A stretch of 40,813 nt of DNA. Origin: JALYGK01 sp036259835. Lineage in GTDB: Bacteria > Actinomycetota > UBA4738. Numbering within the stretch: position 1 is the first letter of the stretch; each line of letters opens with the position of its first letter. Below, one piece after another: positions 1-7,796 of this stretch. The notes under the pieces are model-generated. The model saw only the letters and a list, made by a program, of their open reading frames with translations. It was not told the origin of the DNA and did not search any database. The position numbers and the translations under genes were made by a program. The stretch spans positions 1 through 40,813 of the forward strand of contig DATABA010000139.1 in assembly GCA_036259835.1 (NCBI GenBank), read 5' to 3'.

Positions 1-288
1 GTCGCCGCCCGTCTGGTCGCCCCCCGCCGCCAGCTCGCCGAGAAGCTCACCACCTATGAGTGCGGCATCGACCCGGTCGGCGAGGGCTGGTCGCAGAGCC
101 AGATTCGCTACTACATCTACGCCTTCCTGTTCGTGATCTTCGACGTCGAGAGCGTGTTCCTCTTCCCGTGGGCGCCGGTGTTCGAGCGGTTCGGGATGCA
201 GGCGGTGATTGAAATGGCCATCTTCGTGGCGATCCTGGCCCTTGGTCTCCTCTACGCGTACCGAAAGAAGGTCCTCCAGTGGGCATAA
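1..288 (+). CDS. nuoA: NADH-quinone oxidoreductase subunit A (NuoA), 5' truncated by the window edge
   Basis: Small membrane subunit of respiratory complex I that helps link the peripheral arm to the membrane arm. The reading frame is open from base 1 and ends at TAA 286-288, so only the C-terminal 95 residues are present. The family signature is clear: a TYECGIDP loop carrying the conserved Cys, then RYYIYAFLFVIFDVESVFLFPWA, which holds the conserved acidic residues of the second membrane helix, and a third hydrophobic helix near the C-terminus. nuoB follows 25 nt downstream, in the usual order. The start and the operon promoter lie outside the window. Confidence 0.96.
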   Translation, partial: VAARLVAPRRQLAEKLTTYECGIDPVGEGWSQSQIRYYIYAFLFVIFDVESVFLFPWAPVFERFGMQAVIEMAIFVAILALGLLYAYRKKVLQWA

Positions 289-313
289 CGGTCCAGATCA
301 GGGGAGAGCTGCG

Positions 314-820
314 GTGAGCATTCTCGACAACGTCGCCATGCCCCAGCCGGTCAAGTTCATCCTGAACTGGGGCCGGAAGTACTCGCTGTGGATCATGAAC
401 TTCGGGCTCGCCTGCTGCGCCATCGAGCTCATCGCCACCTCGACCTCGAAGCACGACTTCATGCGACTCGGGGTCATTCCAATCGCACACGGGCCGCGGC
501 AGGCCGACCTCATGGTGGTGGCCGGCACGCTGACGGACAAGATGGCGCCGGCGATCAAGCGTGTCTACGACCAGATGCCCGACCCCAAGTACGTCATCTC
601 ATTTGGGTCTTGCTCGAATGTGGGTGGTCCGTACTGGGACTCCTACTCGGTGACCAAGGGCGTCGACCAGATCATTCCCGCCGACGTCTACGTTCCGGGC
701 TGTCCTCCTCGACCGGAAGCGCTTCTGCACGGCATCATCAAGCTTCAGGAGAAGATCCAGAAGGAAGACATCCAGGAGAAGTGGAGCGGCAAGCTCACCC
801 AGCCCGCGTTGACTGAGTAA
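314..820 (+). CDS. nuoB: NADH-quinone oxidoreductase subunit B (NuoB), [4Fe-4S] cluster N2 protein
   Basis: Peripheral-arm subunit that carries iron-sulfur cluster N2, the last electron carrier before quinone. The 168-residue product has the four N2 ligands: the tandem pair Cys34-Cys35 in GLACCAIEL, Cys100 in FGSCSN and Cys130 in VPGCPPRP. A GTG start at 314 is chosen because a GGGGAG ribosome-binding site lies about 8 nt upstream and the product then begins just before the conserved core. An in-frame open stretch continues upstream but overlaps nuoA. The stop overlaps the nuoC start (TAATG), which implies translational coupling. NuoB normally contacts NuoD, which is not encoded in this operon. 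Confidence 0.96.
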   Translation: MSILDNVAMPQPVKFILNWGRKYSLWIMNFGLACCAIELIATSTSKHDFMRLGVIPIAHGPRQADLMVVAGTLTDKMAPAIKRVYDQMPDPKYVISFGSCSNVGGPYWDSYSVTKGVDQIIPADVYVPGCPPRPEALLHGIIKLQEKIQKEDIQEKWSGKLTQPALTE

Positions 821-1347
821 TGGCGACCTCACGGACGAAGCTCGCCGCGAACGACATCATCGACCGGCTCAGGGCTCAGTTCGGCGACGACATCCTGAAT
901 GCCGAAGAGGTCTTCGGGGATGCAGTCTTCACCATCAGTCCATCGCGGTATCAGGAAGTCGCCAGGTTCCTGCGCGACGACCGGGACCTGGCTTTCGATT
1001 TCTTCGACTTCCTAGCAGGGGTGGATTACCGACCAACAGGTGGCGGCTACGAAGTGGTGACCCACGTCTACTCGACCGCACACAACCACCACGTGCGGTT
1101 CAAGGTTCAGTGCGACGCGGCGAACCCTCGCGTCCCTACGCTGTCTCAAGTCTGGCCGGGGGCGAACTGGCACGAGCGAGAGACCTGGGAGCTGCTCGGG
1201 ATCGTGTTCGATGGGCATCCGCACCTGGTGAAGCTGCTGCTGCCGGAGCAGTTTGAAGGGCACCCGCTCCGGAAGGACTTCGCGCTCATGACCCGTGAGG
1301 CCAAACCGTGGCCTGGAGCGGCGGAAGGCGAAGAGGTCGAAGAATGA
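820..1347 (+). CDS. nuoC: NADH-quinone oxidoreductase subunit C (NuoC)
   Basis: Peripheral-arm subunit of complex I (30-kDa type), 175 residues, with no cofactor of its own. The hallmark block ERETWELLGIVFDGHP followed by LLLPEQFEGHPLRKDF is present near residues 122-155. The protein is a stand-alone NuoC and is not fused to NuoD as in enterobacteria. It ends with a short acidic tail (EGEEVEE). The start ATG overlaps the nuoB stop. Only 31 nt separate its stop from nuoH, leaving no room for nuoD, E, F or G, which sit at this position in the usual actinobacterial order. Confidence 0.95.
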   Translation: MATSRTKLAANDIIDRLRAQFGDDILNAEEVFGDAVFTISPSRYQEVARFLRDDRDLAFDFFDFLAGVDYRPTGGGYEVVTHVYSTAHNHHVRFKVQCDAANPRVPTLSQVWPGANWHERETWELLGIVFDGHPHLVKLLLPEQFEGHPLRKDFALMTREAKPWPGAAEGEEVEE

Positions 1348-1378
1348 TCGGCTTCGGTCTCCTGGAGATGCGTCCACG

Positions 1379-2395
1379 ATGATCGAATTCCTCGGCGCTG
1401 TCGGTCAGAGCTTCGTCGACGATATCTTCGGAAACTTCTGGCTGGCGCTGATCGCCAAGATCATCCTGGTCATGGGATTCGTGCTCGTCGCTCCGATCGG
1501 CGTCATCTACACCGAGCTCAAGATCATGGCTCATATGCAGCACCGGCTCGGGCCGATGTACGCGGGCCGCTTCCACGGTATCGGTCAGCCCATCGCCGAC
1601 GGGATCAAGCTGATTCAGAAAGAAGACGTCATCCCCGCCGCGGCCGATTCGGCGGTGTTCACGCTGGCGCCCGCGGTCGTCCTGGTCCCGTACATCGCCC
1701 TGTTCGTGGTGATCCCGTTCGGGGCGTCCGTGTTCGCCGAGAACCTGGATGTCGGCATCTTCTTCGCTCTGGCCATCACGGCTGTTTCGGTGATCGGTTT
1801 TCTGATGGCGGGTTGGGCCAGCGCCAACAAGTTCTCGCTGATCGGAGCGCTTCGCGGAGCCGCCCAGCTGATTGCCTACGAGCTGCCGATGATCCTGGCC
1901 GCCGTCGCCGTGGTCATGCAGGCGGGCACGCTTTCGCTCGTTGGAATCGTCGAGGCACAGCAGCAGTACTGGTACGTCTTCACGCAGCCGCTCGGCTTGG
2001 TCATCTTCCTGATCGCGGCACTGGCCGAGCTGAACCGAACGCCGTTCGACATGCCGATCGCCGAATCGGAGATCATCTTCGGCGCGTACACCGAGTACAC
2101 GGGCATGAAGTTCGGCCTGCTGATGCTCGCGGAGTACGCCGGGATCCTGGCGTTCTCCGGATTGGGCGCCGTTCTCTTCCTTGGCGGCTACCAGCAGCTT
2201 CCGTTCCTGAGCTGGGTCCCCGGCGTCTTCATGATGCTCGGGAAGGTCGGCGCGCTGGCCTTCCTCATCATCTGGCTCCGGGTCACCTACCCGCGTCTGC
2301 GCGAGGACCAGCTTCAGCGGTTCGCCTGGGTCGTCCTCATCCCGCTGGCGCTCCTCAACATCCTGATCACCGCTGTCGTGAAGGTGGTGATCTAG
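1379..2395 (+). CDS. nuoH: NADH-quinone oxidoreductase subunit H (NuoH)
   Basis: Membrane subunit that forms much of the quinone-binding chamber and the entry to the proton path of complex I. The product has 338 residues and about eight hydrophobic helices. Conserved cytoplasmic loops are visible: YTELKIMAHMQHRLGP near residue 45, and AELNRTPFDMPIAESEI followed by FGAYTEYTGMKFGLLML around residues 215-250, which contain the family's essential acidic residues. The ATG at 1379 is chosen because it opens just before the first membrane helix and has a GGAG about 11 nt upstream. A longer in-frame extension overlaps nuoC and is basic and uninformative. nuoI starts 3 nt after the stop. Confidence 0.96.
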   Translation: MIEFLGAVGQSFVDDIFGNFWLALIAKIILVMGFVLVAPIGVIYTELKIMAHMQHRLGPMYAGRFHGIGQPIADGIKLIQKEDVIPAAADSAVFTLAPAVVLVPYIALFVVIPFGASVFAENLDVGIFFALAITAVSVIGFLMAGWASANKFSLIGALRGAAQLIAYELPMILAAVAVVMQAGTLSLVGIVEAQQQYWYVFTQPLGLVIFLIAALAELNRTPFDMPIAESEIIFGAYTEYTGMKFGLLMLAEYAGILAFSGLGAVLFLGGYQQLPFLSWVPGVFMMLGKVGALAFLIIWLRVTYPRLREDQLQRFAWVVLIPLALLNILITAVVKVVI

Positions 2396-2398
2396 GCG

Positions 2399-3328
2399 GT
2401 GAGCATCGAGATGGGACAGGAAGTCGGTCCGGCCGCCGCCGGTAACGGCAGCGGCAACGGCGCGAAGAAGCGCCGCGGGCTGCCCGGGCTCGGGCTGATC
2501 AAGGGGCTGACCGTCACGCTGAAGCACATGCTTCAGCCCTCGATCACCCAGGAGTATCCGGACGAAAAGCCGGACCTTCCGGCGCGAACCCGCGGTGTCA
2601 TCGCGCTGAAGCAGGAGAACTGCACGGTGTGCTGGAAGTGCTCACGCGAGTGCCCGGACTGGTGCATCTACATCGAATCCCACAAGGAGACGCACGAGCC
2701 CGCGAGTGGAGGCCGTGCGCGATCGGTCAAGGTCCTCGACCGGTTCGCCATCGACTACTCGCTGTGTATGTACTGCGGGATCTGTGTCGAGGTGTGTCCG
2801 TTCGACGCGTTGTTCTGGAGCCCCGAGTTCGAATACGCCGAATACGACGTCGTGGAGATGATTCACGAGAAGGACCGGCTCCAGGAGTGGACGTACTGGG
2901 TAAAGCCGCCGCCCCCGCTCGAGGAAGGGGCGGTGGTGCCAATGGAAACCGAAGAGGACAAAGCGATCACCACCGGCGGTGGGGAGGAGCTCGGAGCCCG
3001 CCCGCCGTCCGCCGATCAGCTGGCCGCGCCGGGGGCTCACCCGCCTGCCGAAGCGATGCCGGCCAGGGCGGAGCCGGGGACTCCGCCGAGCCAGCCTCCC
3101 GGTCCGCAAGCTGCCACCACGGCCGGCGCCGGGCCGGCGGCTCCAAGCGCCGAAACGATGGCGCCCGCAGCGGCTGCCGGAGGCGAGCGTCACGAGGTCG
3201 AGCCGGATCAGGAAACACACGACCGAGTTCTGCAAGAAGAGCTCGCCAAGGGAACCGACCGCCGGGTCGCCGAAGGCCGAGCCAAGGCGGCGGCGGTCCG
3301 GGCCGCTCGAGCGAAGGCCGGAGGGTAA
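2399..3328 (+). CDS. nuoI: NADH-quinone oxidoreductase subunit I (NuoI) with a long low-complexity C-terminal tail
   Basis: Ferredoxin-like subunit that passes electrons to cluster N2. Two complete [4Fe-4S] motifs are present: Cys75, 78, 81, 85 (CTVCWKCSRECP) and Cys123, 126, 129, 133 (CMYCGICVEVCP). The catalytic part ends near residue 170. It is followed by roughly 140 residues rich in Ala, Pro, Gly and Glu that end in an Arg/Ala-rich basic helix-like segment (RVAEGRAKAAAVRAARAK). Typical NuoI proteins are about 160-220 residues, so 309 is unusually long. Translation probably starts at GTG 2399; ATG 2411 in the same frame is an alternative. The reading frame stays open through the tail and nuoJ follows 8 nt later, so the tail is not obviously a frameshift artefact. 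Confidence 0.94.
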   Translation: MSIEMGQEVGPAAAGNGSGNGAKKRRGLPGLGLIKGLTVTLKHMLQPSITQEYPDEKPDLPARTRGVIALKQENCTVCWKCSRECPDWCIYIESHKETHEPASGGRARSVKVLDRFAIDYSLCMYCGICVEVCPFDALFWSPEFEYAEYDVVEMIHEKDRLQEWTYWVKPPPPLEEGAVVPMETEEDKAITTGGGEELGARPPSADQLAAPGAHPPAEAMPARAEPGTPPSQPPGPQAATTAGAGPAAPSAETMAPAAAAGGERHEVEPDQETHDRVLQEELAKGTDRRVAEGRAKAAAVRAARAKAGG

Positions 3329-3336
3329 GAGCGGGC

Positions 3337-3975
3337 GTGACGGCGCAGGAGATCTTCTTCGTCGTGTTGGCCGTGATCGGGTCGGTAGGGGCCATTCGCC
3401 TGGTGACTGCCCGAAACGTCGTCCACGCCGCTCTGTACCTCGTAGTGGCGCTCTCCATGGTCGCCGGCGTGTACCTGTTGGTCGCCGCGGAGTTTCTTGC
3501 CTGGGTGCAGGTCCTCATTTATGTGGGAGCCATCGTCGTTCTTCTGTTGTTCAGCTTGATGCTGACCAAGGCACCGATCGGCCGAGAGACTCTGGACAAC
3601 CAGCAGCGTGGGGTCGCCGCGCTGGTCGGGCTGGGGATTACGGCCGGACTGGCGTTTCTCATTCAGCAGACCTTCGGGAACGCCGACCCCATCGTCCTTC
3701 GTCCCACGCGCACGGCGACGGTCGGCGTGTCGATCTTTCGCGACTACGTTCTGCCCTTCGAGGTGATCTCGATTCTCCTTCTGGCCGCGCTGGTCGGAGC
3801 GATCGTTCTGGCGAGAAAAGACGAAACGCCCGACCAGCCACCCGAGCGCCGGGCGCCAATGCTCGGCACGCGCGAGCGCGCCGGCGGACCGATGGTCGGA
3901 CCGGGAGGCGGCGAACCGGTACCGGCACCAACACCGGGGGAGTCGATGGTCGGCTCCAGGGAGGAGGGCGCATGA
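3337..3975 (+). CDS. nuoJ: NADH-quinone oxidoreductase subunit J (NuoJ)
   Basis: Membrane subunit of complex I that lies between NuoA/H and NuoK and takes part in the coupling movement. The product has 212 residues and five hydrophobic helices. The conserved block EFLAWVQVLIYVGAIVVLLLF around residue 55 is the NuoJ signature. The GTG start at 3337 follows GGAGG by about 12 nt; the long open frame upstream is out of register with nuoI and meaningless. After the last helix there is a Gly/Pro/Arg-rich tail of about 45 residues, another disordered extension like that of NuoI. The stop overlaps the nuoK start (ATGA). Confidence 0.95.
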   Translation: MTAQEIFFVVLAVIGSVGAIRLVTARNVVHAALYLVVALSMVAGVYLLVAAEFLAWVQVLIYVGAIVVLLLFSLMLTKAPIGRETLDNQQRGVAALVGLGITAGLAFLIQQTFGNADPIVLRPTRTATVGVSIFRDYVLPFEVISILLLAALVGAIVLARKDETPDQPPERRAPMLGTRERAGGPMVGPGGGEPVPAPTPGESMVGSREEGA

Positions 3976-4289
3976 TCGCCGAGGCCACCATCCGGCTCCC
4001 GTTCCTCCTGTTCTTCGGGGCGGTGCTGTTCGCCACTGGCGTCTACGGCGTGCTGGCCCGGCGCAACGCGGTCCTGGTCCTGATGTCGATCGAGCTCATG
4101 CTGAACGCCGTCAACATCAACTTGGTCGCGTTCTCTGCGGCGCTCCAGCAGCTGACCGGTCAGGTCTTCGCGCTGTTCGTGATCACGGTTGCGGCGGCAG
4201 AGGTCGGGATTGGCCTTGCCATCGTGATCCTCATCTACCGAAACCGCGAAACGATCAACGTGGACGAGGTGAACTTGCTGAAATGGTGA
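3972..4289 (+). CDS. nuoK: NADH-quinone oxidoreductase subunit K (NuoK)
   Basis: Small three-helix membrane subunit (105 residues) that is part of the proton-conducting chain of complex I and is related to MrpC. The conserved sequence LMSIELMLNAVNINLVAF holds the family's essential glutamate in the second helix, and a second conserved acidic residue lies in the third helix (AAAEVGIGLAIVI). The length is normal. The ATG at 3972 overlaps the nuoJ stop by four bases, so the two genes are translationally coupled. Confidence 0.96.
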   Translation: MIAEATIRLPFLLFFGAVLFATGVYGVLARRNAVLVLMSIELMLNAVNINLVAFSAALQQLTGQVFALFVITVAAAEVGIGLAIVILIYRNRETINVDEVNLLKW

Positions 4290-4308
4290 CACCGCGCGGA
4301 GGCGCACG

Positions 4309-6231
4309 GTGACGCGATTCGCCTGGCTCGTTCCCACGCTTCCCCTCCTCTCGTTCTTTCTGATCGTCTTCTTCGGGAAGCGAACCCGCGGCAAGGGCGC
4401 CCCCATGGGCATCGCCGCGGTGTTTTTCGCGTTCGTGATCTCTCTGCTGATCCTTCTGCACTTCGTGCAGGGCGGCGAATCCGTGGTTCGGCAGGTCGAG
4501 TTGTTCGAAGTGGGCGGGTTCAGAATCGACGTCGGCACGAACATCGACGGCCTGGCTGCCGTGATGCTGGTCGTGGTGACGCTGGTCTCGCTGTGCGTAC
4601 AGATCTACTCGGTCGGCTACATGCATGGCGACCGCCGGTACACGTGGTACTTCGCGGCGCTCTCTCTGTTCACCGCCTCGATGCTCAACCTGGTGGTCGC
4701 GGTGAACCTCTTCCAGCTGCTGATCGGCTGGGAGCTGGTCGGCATCTGCTCGTACCTCCTGATCGGGCACTGGTGGGAGGAAAAGGAGAACTCGGACGCC
4801 GCGATCAAGGCGTTCATCACCACGCATACGGGCGATGTCCCGTTTGTCTTCGGGATCTTCGTGCTCTTTTTCGCCGCGGGGACGGCCAACATCCCAGAGA
4901 TCACCGCGGTCGTCGAGCATCACGAGATCTCGACCGGTGTCCTCACCGTTGCCGCGCTGCTGCTCTTCGGGGGCGCGATTGGAAAGTCTGCGCAGTTCCC
5001 TCTCCACGTGTGGCTGCCCGACGCCATGGCGGGACCCACGCCCGTCTCAGCTCTGATCCACGCGGCGACGATGGTCGCGGCGGGTGTTTACCTGGTGGGG
5101 CGCCTGTTCGCGGTGTTCGAACCATCCGGGACGGCGCTCGCCTTCGTCGGAACCATCGGCTCGATCACCATGCTGATCGCGGCGTTACTTGCGCTGATTC
5201 AGGACGACATCAAACGGGTCCTTGCGTATTCCACGATCTCGCAGCTCGCCTACATGGTTGCCGCGCTTGGTCTCGGGGAGGAGGGCTTCACGCCCAGCCA
5301 GTTCCACCTCTTCACCCACGCCTGGTTCAAAGCGCTGCTGTTCCTCGGCGCGGGATCGGTGATCCACGCGGTCCATACGAACAACATGAGCGAGATGGGC
5401 GGCCTCCGAAAGGCCATGCCGGTGACCTTCTGGACCTTCATGATCGGGGCAGCTGCTCTCTCCGGTATTCCGCCGCTTGCGGGCTTCTGGTCGAAGGACG
5501 AGATCATCAGCACGGCCTGGCGAACGGGACACTTTCCGATCTTCTGGATCGCCCTGATTACCGCCGTGCTCACCGCCTTCTACATGAGCCGAGCCGTTCT
5601 GCTCACGTTCTACGGCGAGTATCGAGGGCACGGCGAGCCACACGAATCGCCGGCTGTCATGACCCGGCCGCTGGTGGTGCTGGCGGGCCTGTCGGTCTTT
5701 GCCGGGTTCCTCGGCGCTCCCCAATTCGGCGCGGTGTTCGCGGATTGGGTGCACTTCGGTGAGGTTCATCATGCACCGTTCTCGTACGGCTTCGCGGCGA
5801 TCTCAATCGTCGGTGCGCTCGCCGGAATCTTGGTTGGTTACCGGCTGTACTCGCGGTGGCGGGAACGTGAGCCGCTTCGGGCGCTTGGACCCATGTACAC
5901 GCTGCTGGAGCGGAAGTACTTCATGGACGACATCTATCTGCGCGGCGTCGTCCGGCCCATTCAGTACGGCCTTTCGAACGCCGTCTACTGGACGAACCAA
6001 CACATCCTGGACGGGCTGGTCAACGCGGCCGGATGGGTGGCCCGGAGAGTCGCCCGTGTCGTCGACCTCGTGGACCGAAAGGCCGTGGACGGCGCCGTGA
6101 ACGGCGTGGCCATCGGAACCGGCACGGCCGGAGGACTCCTTCGATACATCCAGTCCGGTAACGTGCAGCGCTACGCGGTCTTCCTGTTCGTTGGTGTGGC
6201 CATCCTGGCCATTCTCATGACGAGGTTCTAG
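4309..6231 (+). CDS. nuoL: NADH-quinone oxidoreductase subunit L (NuoL)
   Basis: Largest proton-pumping antiporter-like subunit of complex I, at the distal end of the membrane arm; 640 residues, a normal size. The antiporter signatures are present: WELVGICSYLLIGHWW with the essential Glu near residue 145, KSAQFPLHVWLPDAMAGPTP near residue 227, and ALIHAATMVAAGVYL. A C-terminal region with a charged amphipathic stretch ending in a last membrane helix fits the lateral helix of NuoL. Start is GTG 4309 with a GGAGG site about 8 nt upstream. nuoM begins 20 nt after the stop. Confidence 0.96.
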   Translation: MTRFAWLVPTLPLLSFFLIVFFGKRTRGKGAPMGIAAVFFAFVISLLILLHFVQGGESVVRQVELFEVGGFRIDVGTNIDGLAAVMLVVVTLVSLCVQIYSVGYMHGDRRYTWYFAALSLFTASMLNLVVAVNLFQLLIGWELVGICSYLLIGHWWEEKENSDAAIKAFITTHTGDVPFVFGIFVLFFAAGTANIPEITAVVEHHEISTGVLTVAALLLFGGAIGKSAQFPLHVWLPDAMAGPTPVSALIHAATMVAAGVYLVGRLFAVFEPSGTALAFVGTIGSITMLIAALLALIQDDIKRVLAYSTISQLAYMVAALGLGEEGFTPSQFHLFTHAWFKALLFLGAGSVIHAVHTNNMSEMGGLRKAMPVTFWTFMIGAAALSGIPPLAGFWSKDEIISTAWRTGHFPIFWIALITAVLTAFYMSRAVLLTFYGEYRGHGEPHESPAVMTRPLVVLAGLSVFAGFLGAPQFGAVFADWVHFGEVHHAPFSYGFAAISIVGALAGILVGYRLYSRWREREPLRALGPMYTLLERKYFMDDIYLRGVVRPIQYGLSNAVYWTNQHILDGLVNAAGWVARRVARVVDLVDRKAVDGAVNGVAIGTGTAGGLLRYIQSGNVQRYAVFLFVGVAILAILMTRF

Positions 6232-6251
6232 ATCCGGAGGGGAGGGACTCG

Positions 6252-7781
6252 ATGAGCTGGGAGAACTCCGCGATCACGCTGGCCGTCTTCCTTCCGGCCC
6301 TCGGAGCAGGCGTCATCGCCCTCATGCCGCGCGACCGCGACCGCACCATCCGGCAGCTCGGGATCTGGTTCACCGGCGCGGCGCTCCTGGTAGGCCTCAT
6401 CATGCTTTTCGGGTTCGACTTCACCGGTCACACGGGACTCCAGTTCGAGCTCAATGTCAGCTGGATTTCCGCCATCCAGGCCCGCTACCACGTCGGGGTC
6501 GACGGCATCAGCCTTCCGCTCTTTGAGCTGACACTGCTCCTGTCGTTCCTGTGCGCCATCTACACCTGGCGCTTCCTCCCTGAGCCGGGCCGGCCGAAGG
6601 CGTTCCTTGCGCTGATGCTGCTACTCGAGACCGGGATGGCCGGGACGTTCGTCGCGTTCGACCTCGTCCTGTTCTTCGTGTTCTTCGAGTTGGTGCTGGT
6701 CCCCATGTACTTCCTGATCGCCCTTTGGGGCTCGGCGAACCGCGAGTACGCGGCCATCAAGTTCTTCCTCTACACGCTGTTCGGAAGCGTCTTCATGCTT
6801 CTGGGGTTCCTGGCGTTGTTCTTCAGGTCGGAGCCGAACACGTTCGACATCGTTGCGCTTCAGCAGTTCGCTGCGACGGCTGGTTTCCCCAAGGGCACGC
6901 AGATGATCATCTTCGCCGGCCTGTTCCTGGGATTCGCCATCAAGGTGCCGATGTGGCCGTTCCACACCTGGCTCCCCGACGCGCACACCGAAGCGCCCAC
7001 CATCGGGTCTGTCCTGCTGGCAGGGATCCTGCTGAAGATGGGGACCTATGGGTTTGTCCGGATCTCGCTGCCGATCCTTCCGGACGCCGCGCAGGCATGG
7101 GCGCCGTGGATCGGGATCCTCGCGGTGGTTGGAATCGTGTACGCGTCCCTGGCGTGCCTGGCGCAGCGAGACCTGAAGCGGCTCATTGCGTTCTCATCGG
7201 TCGGGCACATGGGGTTCGTCATGCTGGGGATCGCGACGCTGACCGAGATCGGGATCAACGCGGCGATCTTCGGAATGGTGGCGCACGGAATCATCACCGG
7301 CATGCTGTTCTTCGAGGTCGGCTCCATCTACGACCGCTACCACACCCGGATGATCTCGGACATCGGCGGCGGGATGCTCCAGAAGATGCCGATCCTCGCG
7401 GGAATCTTCGCGTTCACCGCCATCGCGTCCCTGGGGCTTCCGGGCCTGGCGGGATTCTGGGGTGAGGTGATGGCGCTGCTGTCGTCATACAACCCGCACG
7501 AAGGCCTTTCGACCGTCCTGTTCCGTACGCTGATGGTGTTCGGCGGCATTGGGACGATCCTGACGGCCGGTTACTTCCTGTGGACGCTCCAGCGGGTGAA
7601 CCTCGGGACGATTCCCGACACGTGGCGGGAGCGGACGCTGTCCGACGTCACCACCGTCGAGTTGATTTCGTGGGTCCCCCTCCTGGTGTTCATTTTGGTC
7701 CTTGGCCTGTTCCCGAGGCTGGTCCTGGGCACGACCGCCGAAGCGGTGCAGGCGCTGCTTCGAATCTTCGGCGGCGGTTAA
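6252..7781 (+). CDS. nuoM: NADH-quinone oxidoreductase subunit M (NuoM)
   Basis: Second antiporter-like proton-pumping subunit, 509 residues with about 14 hydrophobic helices. Diagnostic segments are FFVFFELVLVPMYFLI with the key Glu of helix 5, KVPMWPFHTWLPDAHTEAPT with the Lys and His of the proton path, and the block QRDLKRLIAFSSVGHMGFV. The ATG at 6252 sits behind a strong purine-rich ribosome-binding region (GGAGGGGAGGG). It lies between nuoL and nuoN in standard order. Confidence 0.96.
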   Translation: MSWENSAITLAVFLPALGAGVIALMPRDRDRTIRQLGIWFTGAALLVGLIMLFGFDFTGHTGLQFELNVSWISAIQARYHVGVDGISLPLFELTLLLSFLCAIYTWRFLPEPGRPKAFLALMLLLETGMAGTFVAFDLVLFFVFFELVLVPMYFLIALWGSANREYAAIKFFLYTLFGSVFMLLGFLALFFRSEPNTFDIVALQQFAATAGFPKGTQMIIFAGLFLGFAIKVPMWPFHTWLPDAHTEAPTIGSVLLAGILLKMGTYGFVRISLPILPDAAQAWAPWIGILAVVGIVYASLACLAQRDLKRLIAFSSVGHMGFVMLGIATLTEIGINAAIFGMVAHGIITGMLFFEVGSIYDRYHTRMISDIGGGMLQKMPILAGIFAFTAIASLGLPGLAGFWGEVMALLSSYNPHEGLSTVLFRTLMVFGGIGTILTAGYFLWTLQRVNLGTIPDTWRERTLSDVTTVELISWVPLLVFILVLGLFPRLVLGTTAEAVQALLRIFGGG

Positions 7782-7796
7782 CGGGCGGCGGGCGCC

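Noticed and set aside
1286..2527. Long reverse-strand open frame (413 codons) opposite nuoH
   Set aside because: It is the antisense shadow of nuoH; the translation is a charged, low-complexity Asp/Arg/His-rich sequence without domains, typical for GC-rich coding DNA.
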